This document shows, in pieces, positions 38,161 through 49,199 of a stretch of 64,000 bases of DNA (the stretch's first letter is position 1; every line of letters starts with the position of its first letter). Under the pieces are notes generated by a model that saw only the letters and a list, made by a program, of their open reading frames with translations, had not been told where the DNA came from and ran no database searches. The stretch spans positions 806,001 to 870,000 of the forward strand of contig NZ_QFYQ01000001.1 in assembly GCF_003254475.1 (NCBI RefSeq), in the 5' to 3' direction. This DNA is from Phenylobacterium soli (GTDB lineage: Bacteria; Pseudomonadota; Alphaproteobacteria; Caulobacterales; Caulobacteraceae). A program made the position numbers and the translations under genes.

Positions 38161-39648
38161 CTACTTCCCCTGCAGCTTCTCGGCGAGGTCCAGGCGATCC
38201 TTGAACTGGTGCTCGCGGGCGGTCACGCCGTCGGCGCCGAATTCGAGCGAGGCCTCGTGGGCGGCGTCGAACTTGGGCCAGGCCATGCCACCGGCGCTGT
38301 CCGGATTGCCCGATTTGGCGAAGGCCGCCCAGTAGGCGTTCATCGCCTTGGAGACCGGGACCTCCTCCGGCGCGAACCGCTGCTTCTCACCGCCCCAGAC
38401 GAAGCGGACCTCGTTGACGTGGCCGGCGCCGAGCGCGGTGGCGCGGGTCTTCTCCGGGACGAAGGAGAAGAAGTAGAGCCAGACCGGTTCGCCGGCCTTG
38501 GTCGCCGTCCTCGCGAGGTTGCGGTCCGGCTCGGTGATGTAGGTGTCGGTGACGAAGTCGTTGACGATCTTCAGCCGGTTGCTGGTGTGGTCGGGGTCGT
38601 AGGCGGCGAGCACCGCCGCCTGGGCCGCGGCCGGCAGCTTGTCGAGGTCCTCGGCCTTGGGCCGGAAGAGGCTCGCCTCGTTGGAGTTGCCGCCGACGAT
38701 CAGCGGGACCTTGGCCTGCCGCCCGGCCGCGAAGCCCTGGGCGATGCCGGAGACGATCAGCTTGCCGTCGAGGATCGGCTGGGCGCGCTCCACGAAGCCG
38801 CCCTCGTAGGGCAGCTTGGAGAGCGGCAGGGCCCGCAGGGCGGCGGCGGTCGCCGCGTCCGCGCCATCGACGCCGGCCGCCTTGGCGGCGCGCACGCCCA
38901 TGCCGTCGGCCTTTTCCAGGGAATTGGGGGTATGGCGCGGGAAGCTGGACTCGCCGATCGCCTTCTGAAACAGGCCCTTCGCCTCGGGGGTCAGCATCAG
39001 ATAGAGCACCGAGATGCCGCCGGCGCTCTCGCCGAACACGGTGACGTTCCTCGGATCGCCGCCGAAGCTGGCGATGTTGGCCTGCACCCACTTCAGCGCC
39101 GCGATCTGGTCGGCGAGGCCGTAATTGGCCGTGTGGCCCTCGCGGTCGAGGGCCGGGTGGGCGAACCACCCGGCGTGGCCCAGGCGATAGTTCAGGCTGA
39201 CGGTGATGACGCCCTTTCTGGCGAACTCGGTCCCGTCGTGCGTCGCGCCGAACGATCCCATGGAGGTGCCGATCACGAAGCCGCCGCCGTGGATCCAGAC
39301 CATCACCGGCAGCTTGGCGCCGGGCTTGGTCCCGGCCGGCGCGGTGACGTTCAGGTAGAGGCAGTCCTCGACGTCCTTCTCGCAGCTCGCGCCGGGCTTG
39401 GTGGCCTCGCGCACGCCGCGCCAGGACGGGCCGGCCGCCGGCGGGCGCCAGCGAAGTTCGCCCACCGGCGGGGCGGCGTAGGGAATGCCGAGCCAGGTGG
39501 AGACGCCGTCGGCGCTCGCTCCCTGCAGCGCGCCCTGGCGGACCTTCACCACCGGCCCCGCGGCGAGCCCTCCGGCCGGCTGCGCCGCGGCGGCGGACGT
39601 GATGGCGGCCAGCGCAAGAGCGCCGGCGACGAGCGCGCGTCTGATCAT
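38161..39648 (-). CDS. Exported type-B carboxylesterase (third of three)
   Basis: 495 aa from the ATG at 39648 (GAGGGGGGAACC upstream); the longer frame to 39708 adds no homology. Signal peptide RALVAGALALAAITSAAAA. Motifs: WLGIPYAAPPVGELRW, DCLYLNVTAP, oxyanion WIHGGGFVIG, nucleophile elbow FGESAGGIS. It resembles the enzyme at 33476 more than that at 25242 by its elbow (GESAGG). No regulator is adjacent. Confidence 0.92.
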   Translation of the reverse strand: MIRRALVAGALALAAITSAAAAQPAGGLAAGPVVKVRQGALQGASADGVSTWLGIPYAAPPVGELRWRPPAAGPSWRGVREATKPGASCEKDVEDCLYLNVTAPAGTKPGAKLPVMVWIHGGGFVIGTSMGSFGATHDGTEFARKGVITVSLNYRLGHAGWFAHPALDREGHTANYGLADQIAALKWVQANIASFGGDPRNVTVFGESAGGISVLYLMLTPEAKGLFQKAIGESSFPRHTPNSLEKADGMGVRAAKAAGVDGADAATAAALRALPLSKLPYEGGFVERAQPILDGKLIVSGIAQGFAAGRQAKVPLIVGGNSNEASLFRPKAEDLDKLPAAAQAAVLAAYDPDHTSNRLKIVNDFVTDTYITEPDRNLARTATKAGEPVWLYFFSFVPEKTRATALGAGHVNEVRFVWGGEKQRFAPEEVPVSKAMNAYWAAFAKSGNPDSAGGMAWPKFDAAHEASLEFGADGVTAREHQFKDRLDLAEKLQGK

Positions 39649-39757
39649 GGTTCCCCCCTCTTTTGCGCGGAGGCTAGGGCCAAGCTGTTTCGCGATTGTG
39701 TCTGCCACGGCCGCGAGGCGGAGGGGCGGAGTTTGAGACCCGGGTACCCTTCGCCCC

Positions 39758-40207
39758 TCAGGGTCGGCGGATCTCGAAATAGGTCTTCGCGTCGCGCGTG
39801 AAGCCCGCGCCTTCGTAGAAGCGAAGGGTGGACTCCCGCTTGGAGCCGGTCGCCAGCAGCACCTTGTAGCAATCCGCAGCCCAGGCCCTGTCGAGCGCGG
39901 CCTCGAGGACGGCGCGGCCGAAGCCCCTGCGGCGATGGTCGGCGTCGGTGACCACGTTCTCGATCACTCCGTAGGCGCGTGCGCCGCGGGACAGGTTGGG
40001 GACGATCGCCAGGGTGCAGGAGGCGACGAGCAGGCCGCCGAGGTCCGCGACGAAGGTCGTGGTGACGCCGGAGGTGAGCAGCGCCGACCAGGCCGGCTCG
40101 GCGGCGGCGAGGCTCAGGACGGGATCGCCGGGATTGAGCTGCCGATAGAGCGCCAGCACGCCAGCGAGCTCGTCCGGCCTGGCGGGGCGGATCTCAGGCG
40201 CGACCAT
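39758..40207 (-). CDS. GNAT-family N-acetyltransferase
   Basis: 149 aa, normal for a single GNAT domain. Acetyl-CoA binding segment VVTDADHRRRGFGRAVLEAAL (R-x-x-G-x-G/A form), then LATGSKRESTLRFYEGAGF with the C-terminal FYEGAGF block. Acceptor substrate unknown. Separated from ligD on the same strand by a gap holding four tandem heptamers. Confidence 0.9.
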   Translation of the reverse strand: MVAPEIRPARPDELAGVLALYRQLNPGDPVLSLAAAEPAWSALLTSGVTTTFVADLGGLLVASCTLAIVPNLSRGARAYGVIENVVTDADHRRRGFGRAVLEAALDRAWAADCYKVLLATGSKRESTLRFYEGAGFTRDAKTYFEIRRP

Positions 40208-40250
40208 TCGCGCAACGCTAGTACATGAAGCGCGATCGAGTCTTCACCCG

Positions 40251-40278
40251 CCGCGAGCCGCGAGCCGCGAGCCGCGAG
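40251..40278. repeat. Heptamer tandem repeat (CCGCGAG)x4
   Basis: Four perfect copies of CCGCGAG in the 83-base gap between ligD and the GNAT gene. A short, potentially slippage-prone tract outside coding sequence. Confidence 0.85.
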
Positions 40279-40290
40279 CCGCTCGTCCTC

Positions 40291-42942
40291 TCAGCGCTTG
40301 CCGAGCTTGCGGGTCGCATCGGCCAGGGGGCGTTCGGCGTCGCAGTAGTCGGCCCAGGCCTTGGTCTTCCTGAGCAGGGCGGGGGCGGTGCGGATCGTCC
40401 ATTTCTTGGGATCGAGCCCCGGCTTCACCTGATCCCAGGTGAGGGGGAAGGAGACCGGGGCCCCGGGGCGGGCGCGGGGCGAGAGCGGGGCGACCGCCGT
40501 CGACATGCGGTCGTTGCGCAGATAGTCGAGGAAGATCCGGCCCGTCCGCTTGGCCTTGGCCATGTTGACGACGTAGCGGTCCGGCGCGTCGGCGGCGATG
40601 GCGTCGCAGACCGCGCGGGCGAAGGCCTTGGCGGTCGGCCAGTCCATCTTGCCCTTCCCGTCCTTGAGCGGGGTGACCACGTGCAGGCCCTTGCCGCCGG
40701 TGGTCTTGCAGAACGCCTCCAGCCCGAGGCTCTCCAGCCGCGCCTTCACCTCCAGCGCCCCCTCGATCACCCGCGTGAACGGGATCTCTTCGTCCGGGTC
40801 GAGGTCGAACACGAGGCGGCCCGGGACCTCCGGCTGGAACGGCTGGCAGTTCCAGGGGTGGAACTCCATGGCGGCGATCTGGGCCAGGGCGATCAGGCCC
40901 TCGACCCGGTCGACCTGCAGGTAGGGCTTGTGGTCGCCGAACACCTGGACCTCGGTGAGCAGGGCCGAGGAGCCCTTGCCGGCGTGGCGCTGGAAGAAGC
41001 GCTCCTTGCCGGCGATGCCGTCCGGCATGCGGATGATCGAGCAGGGCCGGCCCTTCAGGTGCTCCATCATCCACGGGCCGACGGTCTCGAGATAGCGCGC
41101 GAGGTCGAGCTTGGTCACGGGCGCCCCGTCGCCGCCGTCGGGCCACAGCGCCTTGTCGGGATTCGACAGCACGACGCCGAGGACCACGGGGCTCTTGTCG
41201 CCGCTCTTCGCCTTGGCCGCGGGTTTGGCCCTGGGTTCGGGTCTGGGTGCGACCCTTGGCTCGGCCTCGACGGTCTCGACGGGCGCCGGTTCCTCGGCCA
41301 CCACCTCGCCGGCCGGCTTGTCCTCGCGCAGCCCTTTGAAGGCGCCCTGGCGCACCATGCCCGAGCCGGTGAAGCCGGCGAACTCGATCTCGGCCACGAG
41401 TTCGGGACGCGCCCAGTGCAGGTTCTCGCCCTTCTTGGGCGCCTCGGGGCCGGTGAAGGGGCTCGTCTTCGCCTCGGCGGCCTCGAGCCGCGGCAGGATG
41501 CGGCGCACGGTGTCGCGGCCAAAGCCGGTTCCCACCTTGCCCACATAGACCAGCTTGTCGCCCCGGTGGACGCCGACCAGCAGCGAGCGCACCTGGCCGG
41601 TCTCCCCCAGCCAGCCGCCGATCACCACCTCGTGCCCGGCCCGGCACTTGGACTTCACCCAGTCCTCGCCGCGCCCCGAACGGTAGGGGGCCGAGAGGCG
41701 CTTCGAGACGATTCCTTCCAGCGACATGCGGCAGGCCGATTGCAGCACCGCATCCCCCGCCGTCTCGAAGTGCTCGACGTAGCGGATCCGCGGCTCCAGT
41801 CCGCCAGCAGACTTCATGAGTTCGGCGAGCTTCGCCTTGCGCTCGCTCAAGGGTCGCTCGCGAAGGTCAGCGCCCTCGGCGAACAGCAGGTCGAAGGCGA
41901 AGAAGACGAGCTGATCGCTTCGCCCCTCGGAGAGCGCCGCCTGTAGCGCCGGGAAGTCCGGCGCGCCGTTGGCGTCCAGGGCGCAGGCCTCGCCGTCGAT
42001 GATGCAGTCGGGCAGGCGCTCGGCGGCCTCGCCGATGGCGGCGAACTTGCCGGTCCAGTCGAGGCCGGCGCGGGTCTTCAGGGTCGCCTTGCCGCCCTGC
42101 ACGCGCAACTGCAGCCGGTAGCCGTCGAACTTGATCTCGTGCGCCCAGCCGGCGCCCGGCGGCGGCCGGTCCACCGACTTGGCGAGTTCGGGCGCGACGA
42201 AGCCCGGCAGGGCGGCGGCCTTCAGCTTCGGCGCCGGCGCGGCCTTCAGCGGCTGGGCGGCGGCGGCCTTGGGCGCGTCATCGCCGCGGTTGGAGTTCCA
42301 CACCGCCCTGGCCGAGGCGCGGCCCGCCTTGCCGGTCATGAACGGCTTGGGCCCCTTGCCCTTGCCCGCGGCGATCTCCTCCATGGGCCGCCCGGAGGCT
42401 ACGGACGTCGTTTCCGCCTCGACCAGCGCCATGCCGCTGTCGTCGATCGAATAGCCGTCGTGGTGCTTGATGAGCAGCCAGTTGTCCTTCTTCTCCCGCT
42501 CGCGGCGCTTCATGCGGACGAGCACGAAGCTGCCCTTCAGCCGCTCGCCGTCGAGGCGGAACTTGAAGTCGCCCTTCTTGAGCATGGCGTGGGGATCGCC
42601 TTCCGGCTCCCAGTAGCCGCGGTCCCACAGCATCACCGTGCCGCCGCCGTACTGGCCCTGGGGGATGGTGCCCTCGAAGTCGCCGTAGTCGAGCGGATGG
42701 TCCTCGACCTCGACGGCGAGGCGCCGCTCGTGCGGGTCGAGGGAAGGGCCCTTGGTCACCGCCCAGGACTTGAAGACCCCGTCGAGCTCCAGGCGGAAGT
42801 CGTAGTGCAGGCGGGTGGCGGCGTGCTTCTGGATGACGAAGCGCAGGCGCTTGGAGGCCTTGGTGTGCTCCGCGCCGGCGGGCTCCGCGGTTTTCGAGAA
42901 GTCCCGCATCGAGCGGTAGCGGGCGAGCTGGTCCTTGGCCAA
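40291..42942 (-). CDS. ligD: Multifunctional NHEJ DNA ligase LigD
   Basis: About 883 aa from a TTG at 42942 (AKDQLARYRSM), chosen because GAGAGGAG lies five bases upstream; TTG 42957 and ATG 42909 are alternatives. Three domains in the order phosphoesterase (about 20-190, RFVIQKHAATRLHYDFRLEL in part, DFEGTIPQGQYGGG), ATP-dependent ligase (catalytic Lys in HEIKFDGYR, about residue 270), and primase-polymerase (about 600-870, VFDLDPDEEIPF with the metal Asp pair). This order is the Pseudomonas/Agrobacterium type. With Ku it repairs double-strand breaks. Confidence 0.95.
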   Translation of the reverse strand: MAKDQLARYRSMRDFSKTAEPAGAEHTKASKRLRFVIQKHAATRLHYDFRLELDGVFKSWAVTKGPSLDPHERRLAVEVEDHPLDYGDFEGTIPQGQYGGGTVMLWDRGYWEPEGDPHAMLKKGDFKFRLDGERLKGSFVLVRMKRREREKKDNWLLIKHHDGYSIDDSGMALVEAETTSVASGRPMEEIAAGKGKGPKPFMTGKAGRASARAVWNSNRGDDAPKAAAAQPLKAAPAPKLKAAALPGFVAPELAKSVDRPPPGAGWAHEIKFDGYRLQLRVQGGKATLKTRAGLDWTGKFAAIGEAAERLPDCIIDGEACALDANGAPDFPALQAALSEGRSDQLVFFAFDLLFAEGADLRERPLSERKAKLAELMKSAGGLEPRIRYVEHFETAGDAVLQSACRMSLEGIVSKRLSAPYRSGRGEDWVKSKCRAGHEVVIGGWLGETGQVRSLLVGVHRGDKLVYVGKVGTGFGRDTVRRILPRLEAAEAKTSPFTGPEAPKKGENLHWARPELVAEIEFAGFTGSGMVRQGAFKGLREDKPAGEVVAEEPAPVETVEAEPRVAPRPEPRAKPAAKAKSGDKSPVVLGVVLSNPDKALWPDGGDGAPVTKLDLARYLETVGPWMMEHLKGRPCSIIRMPDGIAGKERFFQRHAGKGSSALLTEVQVFGDHKPYLQVDRVEGLIALAQIAAMEFHPWNCQPFQPEVPGRLVFDLDPDEEIPFTRVIEGALEVKARLESLGLEAFCKTTGGKGLHVVTPLKDGKGKMDWPTAKAFARAVCDAIAADAPDRYVVNMAKAKRTGRIFLDYLRNDRMSTAVAPLSPRARPGAPVSFPLTWDQVKPGLDPKKWTIRTAPALLRKTKAWADYCDAERPLADATRKLGKR

Positions 42943-42960
42943 GTGGGCTCCTCTCAACCG

Positions 42961-43002
42961 GCCTAAATCAACTGGCCTAAATCAACTGGCCTAAATCAAC
43001 TG
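42961..43002. repeat. 14-bp tandem repeat, three perfect copies
   Basis: GCCTAAATCAACTG occurs three times head to tail, followed by GCC. It spans the otsA stop codon and the start region of ligD. On the minus strand each unit reads CAGTTGATTTAGGC, carrying its own TGA, and the unit looks like a duplication of the last otsA codons. Confidence 0.9.
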
Positions 43003-44396
43003 GCCAGCGCGGTGCGTCGCTCCTCCACCCCCTTGAGGGCGTCCACGAAGGCGTCCCGCCAGGCGGTCACGTCCTCGCGCTGGACATTATCGAACAGAGC
43101 GCTCCAGCGGCGAATCCGCTCCGGCTTGTCCATCGCGAGGCCCCTGCGGATCGCGTCGGCGATCTCGTCCGGGCTGTTGGGGTTGACCAGCAGGGCCTCC
43201 TTCATCTGCCGCGCGGCGCCGGCGAAGCGCGACAGGATCAGCACGCCCGGATCCTCCGGGTTCTGCGAGGCGACGAACTCCTTGGCCACCAGGTTCATGC
43301 CGTCTCGCAACGGGGTCACGAGACCGATGCGGGCCGCGCCGTAGATGCCGGCCAGCTCGTCGCGCCGGTAGTTCTTGTTCACATAGCGGAACGGCGCCCA
43401 GTCGACGTCGGCGTACTCGCCGTTGATGCGGCCGGAGATGGCGTCGAGCCGGGCGCGGATCTCCTGGTAGGCCTCGACGCTCTCGCGGCTGACCGGGGCG
43501 ATCTGCAGCATCAGCACCTCGCGGCGCATGTCCGGGTCGGCGGCGAGGAACCGCTCGAAGCCGGTGAAGCGCTCCTCCAGGCCCTTCGAGTAGTCGAGCC
43601 GGTCGACGCCGACGATCAGGTGGCGGAACACCGTGCAGGCGGTCATCAGGTCGCGCATGCGCCGGGCCCGGTTGGTCTTGATCAGGCGGGCGAAGTCCGG
43701 CGCGTCGATGCCGATCGGGAAGGCGCCGACCCGGACGCTGCGGCCGAAGGCCTTGAAGAGGTCGTCGCCGACCTTCTCGCCGCCGGCTTCGGACAGCACA
43801 TATTCCTCGAAGGCCTGGCGGTAGTCCTCGGTCTGGAAGCCGACCAGGTCGTAGTCGAACATCGACTCCACGAGCTGGCGGTGGCCCGGCAGGGTGACGA
43901 ACACCTGATAGGCTGGCCAGGGCACGTGCAGGAAGAAACCCATGCGGTTCTTCAGCCCCAGTCGGCGCAGCTCCCGCGCCAGGGGGATCAGGTGGTAGTC
44001 GTGGATCCAGATCAGGTCGTCCGGCTCGATCAGTGGGCGCAGGGTCTCGGCGAAGCGGCGGTTGGCGCGCTGGTAACCCTCGTTGAACGCCCGGTCGTAG
44101 GCGGCGATGTCGGTGCGGTAGTGGAACAGCGGCCACAGGGTCTTGTTGGCGTAGCCGTTGTAGTACTCCTCGACGTCGCTCTCCTCGAGGTCGATCGTCG
44201 CGGCGGTGACGCCCTCGATCTTCTGCATCGAGAGCTGGCCGGTGAAGGTCGGCGTCGACTGGCCGCTCCAGCCGAACCACAGGCCCGAATATTCCCGCAG
44301 CGCTGCGGCGAGCGCCATGGCGAGGCCGCCGACGCTCTCCTCGCCCGCGCCGGTGGGCGGGTTCACGCGGTTCGAGACGACGATCAGCCGGGTCAA
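42996..44396 (-). CDS. otsA: Trehalose-6-phosphate synthase
   Basis: 466 aa GT20 enzyme. Motifs: [15 protein letters not shown] near the N-terminus, [34 protein letters not shown], and [16 protein letters not shown] binding the nucleotide sugar. Transfers glucose from UDP-glucose to glucose-6-phosphate. Its start overlaps the otsB stop by 4 bases. Its stop lies in the 14-bp tandem repeat. Confidence 0.96.
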   Translation of the reverse strand: MTRLIVVSNRVNPPTGAGEESVGGLAMALAAALREYSGLWFGWSGQSTPTFTGQLSMQKIEGVTAATIDLEESDVEEYYNGYANKTLWPLFHYRTDIAAYDRAFNEGYQRANRRFAETLRPLIEPDDLIWIHDYHLIPLARELRRLGLKNRMGFFLHVPWPAYQVFVTLPGHRQLVESMFDYDLVGFQTEDYRQAFEEYVLSEAGGEKVGDDLFKAFGRSVRVGAFPIGIDAPDFARLIKTNRARRMRDLMTACTVFRHLIVGVDRLDYSKGLEERFTGFERFLAADPDMRREVLMLQIAPVSRESVEAYQEIRARLDAISGRINGEYADVDWAPFRYVNKNYRRDELAGIYGAARIGLVTPLRDGMNLVAKEFVASQNPEDPGVLILSRFAGAARQMKEALLVNPNSPDEIADAIRRGLAMDKPERIRRWSALFDNVQREDVTAWRDAFVDALKGVEERRTALAS

Positions 44397-45142
44397 AGCG
44401 CGGCCTCCAGCCAGGCCAGCGCCGCCTCGACGCCGGGGAGGCGATAGCGCGCGCCGGTGGGGCGCGGCGCGCCCACCAGGATGCCGGCGCCGCCGAGCTC
44501 GCGGGCCGCGGCGAAGCCGTTCTCGTCGGTGATGTCGTCGCCGAGGAACACCGGCGTCGCGCCGGCGAAGGGCGGCTCGGCCATGAAGGCGCGCACGCTA
44601 TCGGCCTTGGTCGGGCCCGGGGTGCGCAGCTCCTCGACCATGTCGCCGTCCTGCACGGTGAGGCCGGTCTCGGCGGCCAGCCGGCGGGCGCAGGCCCGCG
44701 CCGCGTCGGCGCAGTGCCGCGCCAGGCGGAAGTGCAGGGCGACGGAGAGGCCCTTCTCCTCCACCAGCAGCCCGGAATCGCGGGCCGCGAAGCGGCGCAA
44801 GGCCTCGGCCGCCTCGGCGAGCCTCGGATGGGGGGCGTGGGCGTGCAGGGTTCCCTGCGCATCGCGACGGATCAGGCCGTGGACGGCCGCGATGGCGCCG
44901 ACCCGGCCCTCGAGGATCCGGTCGGCGTCCTCCAGCGTGCGGCCGGTGATCACCGCCAGGCGTCCTTCGAGCTGCTCGGCCAGGCGCTCCAGCAGGTCCG
45001 TGCGGCGCGGATCGGGGCGCACGTCCTGCGGCCTCGCGGCGATGGGCGCGAGGGTGCCGTCCAGATCCAGGAACAGCGCGCAGTCGCGAAGCGCCAGCGG
45101 CTTCGGTGCGGGAAGTTGAACGGTGACTTCTTCGATCGACAT
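44393..45142 (-). CDS. otsB: Trehalose-6-phosphate phosphatase
   Basis: 249 aa from the ATG at 45142 (MSIEEVTVQL); the frame extends to 45175. HAD-superfamily phosphatase: nucleophile in LFLDLDGTLAPIA (D-x-D), VITGRTLEDAD, and FLGDDITDENGF in the C-terminal metal site. Releases trehalose from trehalose-6-phosphate. Order otsB-otsA with ATGA overlap. The 158 bases to the divergent zwf must hold both promoters. Confidence 0.95.
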   Translation of the reverse strand: MSIEEVTVQLPAPKPLALRDCALFLDLDGTLAPIAARPQDVRPDPRRTDLLERLAEQLEGRLAVITGRTLEDADRILEGRVGAIAAVHGLIRRDAQGTLHAHAPHPRLAEAAEALRRFAARDSGLLVEEKGLSVALHFRLARHCADAARACARRLAAETGLTVQDGDMVEELRTPGPTKADSVRAFMAEPPFAGATPVFLGDDITDENGFAAARELGGAGILVGAPRPTGARYRLPGVEAALAWLEAAL

Positions 45143-45300
45143 CAACTCGCCCCCGAACCGGTACGAAACGCACAACTGGGCCGCTTCGATCCCAATTGTT
45201 CGAAGCTCTGCGGAACTTGGTCCGGAACCTTGCGCCTGGGCCTTGACGTTGGTTTGGAAGTCCGCGCTATGCGGGCGTCGAGACCTGGCAGCTCTAGGGG

Positions 45301-46773
<1,473 letters not shown>

Positions 46774-46808
46774 GAGCGACTGCCGGGTCCGATTGCGGCC
46801 CGCAGAAT

Positions 46809-47051
46809 TCAGCCCGTGTGGTCGCCGGCCGCGTAGGGCGTCGGTTCGCCGAAGCGGGTCGGGCTGTCGCCCAGGGCCTCGCGCAGGACGGCGACGTCGT
46901 GGCTGTCCTCCAGGACCTTGACGATCTCGTAGAAGCCGCGCGCCTCGTCGGCGTCGCGGCCGGGCTGCAGGTGGTCGGCGACGATCTCCTCGATCCGCGA
47001 GATCAGCCGGTTGGCGGCCTCGGCCGCGGCGCGCAGGTCATGCTCTGCCAT
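46809..47051 (-). CDS. Small hypothetical protein downstream of GH15
   Basis: About 80 aa (82 if the ATG at 47057 is used). Acidic and helical: AEHDLRAAAEAANRLISRIEE, EARGFYEIVKVLEDSHDV. No family recognised. Same strand as the GH15 gene and 49 bases after it; convergent with zwf. Codon composition agrees with neighbours. Confidence 0.55.
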   Translation of the reverse strand: MAEHDLRAAAEAANRLISRIEEIVADHLQPGRDADEARGFYEIVKVLEDSHDVAVLREALGDSPTRFGEPTPYAAGDHTG

Positions 47052-47100
47052 GCCCATGGAAGCGGTGGCGGCCGGCGAAGGTTCCGGCAGGCCCGGTCCT

Positions 47101-49029
47101 TCACCGCACGGTCGACCACGGCCGCGACAGCAGGGTGGCGCAGTTGATCAGGCCGACGAGGGAGTAGGTCTGGGGATAGTTGCCCCACAGCTCCTCGCCG
47201 TCGAAGGCGAGGTCCTCGGACAGCAGTCCGGCCTTGGTGCGGCGGCCGAGCATCTGCTCGAACAGGTCGCGGGCCTCCGCCGTGCGGCCGGAGAGGTGCA
47301 GGGCCTCGATCAGCCAGAAGGTGCAGAAGTTGAACGCCGTCTTCGGCAGGCCGAAGTCGTCGGGCAGGGCGTAGCGCAGCATGAAGCCGCCGCGCCGCAG
47401 CCCGCTCTCCACCGCTTCCATGGTGGCGCGCATGCGCGGATCGCCCGGGGTGGTGAAGCGCACGTCTATGAGCTGCAGGAGGCTCGCGTCCAGTTCATCG
47501 CCGTCGAAGGTCGCGGCGTAGCGGCCGAGCTTCTCGTTCCAGGCGCGGGCCTCGATGGTGGCGCGGACCTGGCGCGCCTTCTCCGCCCAGTAGTGCGAGC
47601 GGGCTGGCAGGCCGACGCGCGCCGCGGCGTTGGCCAGCCGGTCGCAGGCCGCCCAGCACATCACCGAGGAATAGGTGTGCACCGCCTCGCGGCCGCGGAA
47701 CTCCCAGAGGCTGGCGTCCGGCTTGTCGTGCAGCTCGAAGGCGCGCTCGCCGATCGGCTCCAGGGCGTAGAAGTCGTCCACCGTCGCCGGCCGGAACAGC
47801 CGCTCGTCGAAGAAGGCCTGGACGGTGGAGAGCACGATCTGGCCATAGACGTCGTGCTGCAGGTGCTCGTGCGCCTGGTTGCCGATGCGGACAGGGCCCA
47901 TGCCGCGATAGCCGGCCAAATGCGGCGCGATCCACTCGGTGAGCACGGGCTCGAGCCCCACGCCGTAGACCGGCTGCACATGGCCGGCCCGCGAAGCCTC
48001 CTCGGACGATGGCCCCGCGCCCTGCTCCAGGCCCGGCGCGGGCGCGGGCGCGGGCTCGGTGCCCGGCGGCTCGCCCCGCGGCCCATAGACCGGCGCGAGC
48101 TGACCCCGGCGCGCAACGTCCACCAGGTTGCGCAGATAGCCGAGGTAGTTCTCCAGCATGTCGGCCGCGCCCAGCCGGTTCAGGGCCTGGACCACATAGT
48201 AGGCGTCGCGCAGCCAGCAGTAGCGGTAGTCCCAATTGCGGCCCGGCTCGCCGTCCTCCACCGGGTGCTCCGGGATCGAGGTGGTCAGGGCCGCGACGAT
48301 GGCCCCGGTCTCCTCGTAGGCGCAGAGCTTCAGGGTGATGGCCGCCCGGATGACCTCTTCCTGCCATTCCAGCGGCACCGACAGGGTGCGCACCCAGCTT
48401 CGCCAGTAGAAGGTGGTCTCGCGCAGCATCCGCTCGGTGGTGATGGCGATGTCGGCGTCGAAGCCCTCGTCCGGGCCGAGGAACATGGCGATCGGCTCCT
48501 CGAGCCGGAAGGCGCGCTCCTCCAGGATGTGGCTGACCGGCGCGTCGGTGGTCAGGCGCATGGTGGTCTCGCCGCCGACGTAGCGGATGTGGTTCGAGCC
48601 GTTGGTCGTGGCGCAGGCGCGCTCGCCGTAGTTGAAGGTCGGCCGCATGCGGATACGGATCCGCGGCGCGCCGGCGATCGGTCGGATCAGGCGGATGAAG
48701 ACCAGCGGCCGGTAGACCCGGCCGAACTGGCGGTAGCGGGGGCAGAAGTCGATCACCTCCAGCGCCCCGCCGTGGCGGTCGACGATCTCGGTGGAGAGGA
48801 TCGGGGTGTTGCGCAGATAGGACTGGCGGATGGAGAGGGTGTCCTCCGCCTCGACGGCCCAGACGCCGCGGGCCGACTCGCTGGCCGGATCGCGGCTGCA
48901 GAGCAGGCCCGAGAAGAAGGGGTCGCCGTCCACTCTCGGCGTGCAGGCCCAGACGAAGCGGCCCGCCTCGTCGACGAGGGCGCTGGCCGCGCAGTTGCCG
49001 ATCGGAAACAGCTCCAGGTTCTGAGTCAT
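47101..49029 (-). CDS. Glycoside hydrolase family 15 (glucoamylase/trehalase-like)
   Basis: 642 aa, no signal peptide, so cytosolic. N-terminal beta-sandwich (IGNCAASALVDEAGRFVWACTPR in part) followed by the (alpha/alpha)6 barrel with NWDYRYCWLRDAYY, the GH15 signature, and a C-terminal GEELWGNYPQTYSLVG segment containing a likely catalytic Glu. GH15 enzymes release glucose from alpha-glucans; some bacterial members are trehalases. Proximity to otsBA makes a trehalase role worth considering. An Ala/Pro/Gly-rich insert lies near residues 310-345. Confidence 0.92.
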   Translation of the reverse strand: MTQNLELFPIGNCAASALVDEAGRFVWACTPRVDGDPFFSGLLCSRDPASESARGVWAVEAEDTLSIRQSYLRNTPILSTEIVDRHGGALEVIDFCPRYRQFGRVYRPLVFIRLIRPIAGAPRIRIRMRPTFNYGERACATTNGSNHIRYVGGETTMRLTTDAPVSHILEERAFRLEEPIAMFLGPDEGFDADIAITTERMLRETTFYWRSWVRTLSVPLEWQEEVIRAAITLKLCAYEETGAIVAALTTSIPEHPVEDGEPGRNWDYRYCWLRDAYYVVQALNRLGAADMLENYLGYLRNLVDVARRGQLAPVYGPRGEPPGTEPAPAPAPGLEQGAGPSSEEASRAGHVQPVYGVGLEPVLTEWIAPHLAGYRGMGPVRIGNQAHEHLQHDVYGQIVLSTVQAFFDERLFRPATVDDFYALEPIGERAFELHDKPDASLWEFRGREAVHTYSSVMCWAACDRLANAAARVGLPARSHYWAEKARQVRATIEARAWNEKLGRYAATFDGDELDASLLQLIDVRFTTPGDPRMRATMEAVESGLRRGGFMLRYALPDDFGLPKTAFNFCTFWLIEALHLSGRTAEARDLFEQMLGRRTKAGLLSEDLAFDGEELWGNYPQTYSLVGLINCATLLSRPWSTVR

Positions 49030-49199
49030 GAGGTCTGGCTCAAGCTGTCAGCTCCGCCGCTCGTCGTCCGCACAGAAATCGAAGCCCCGCGCCCCGCGCG
49101 TCCTCGCTTAACGCGCACCGAAAAACATTGGCTCCGGAAGCCTCGCCGGACGCGCATAAGTTGCCCGGCGCACAACGTTCCCTTACATCCCGACGCCGG

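Noticed and set aside
42961..43002. CRISPR-like repeat array
   Set aside because: Units are 14 bp and directly adjacent without spacers; a simple tandem repeat.
45224..45250. GGAAC...CGTT resembling an EcfG general-stress promoter before zwf
   Set aside because: The spacer is 18 bases instead of the usual 16-17, and one such match is expected by chance in a GC-rich spacer.
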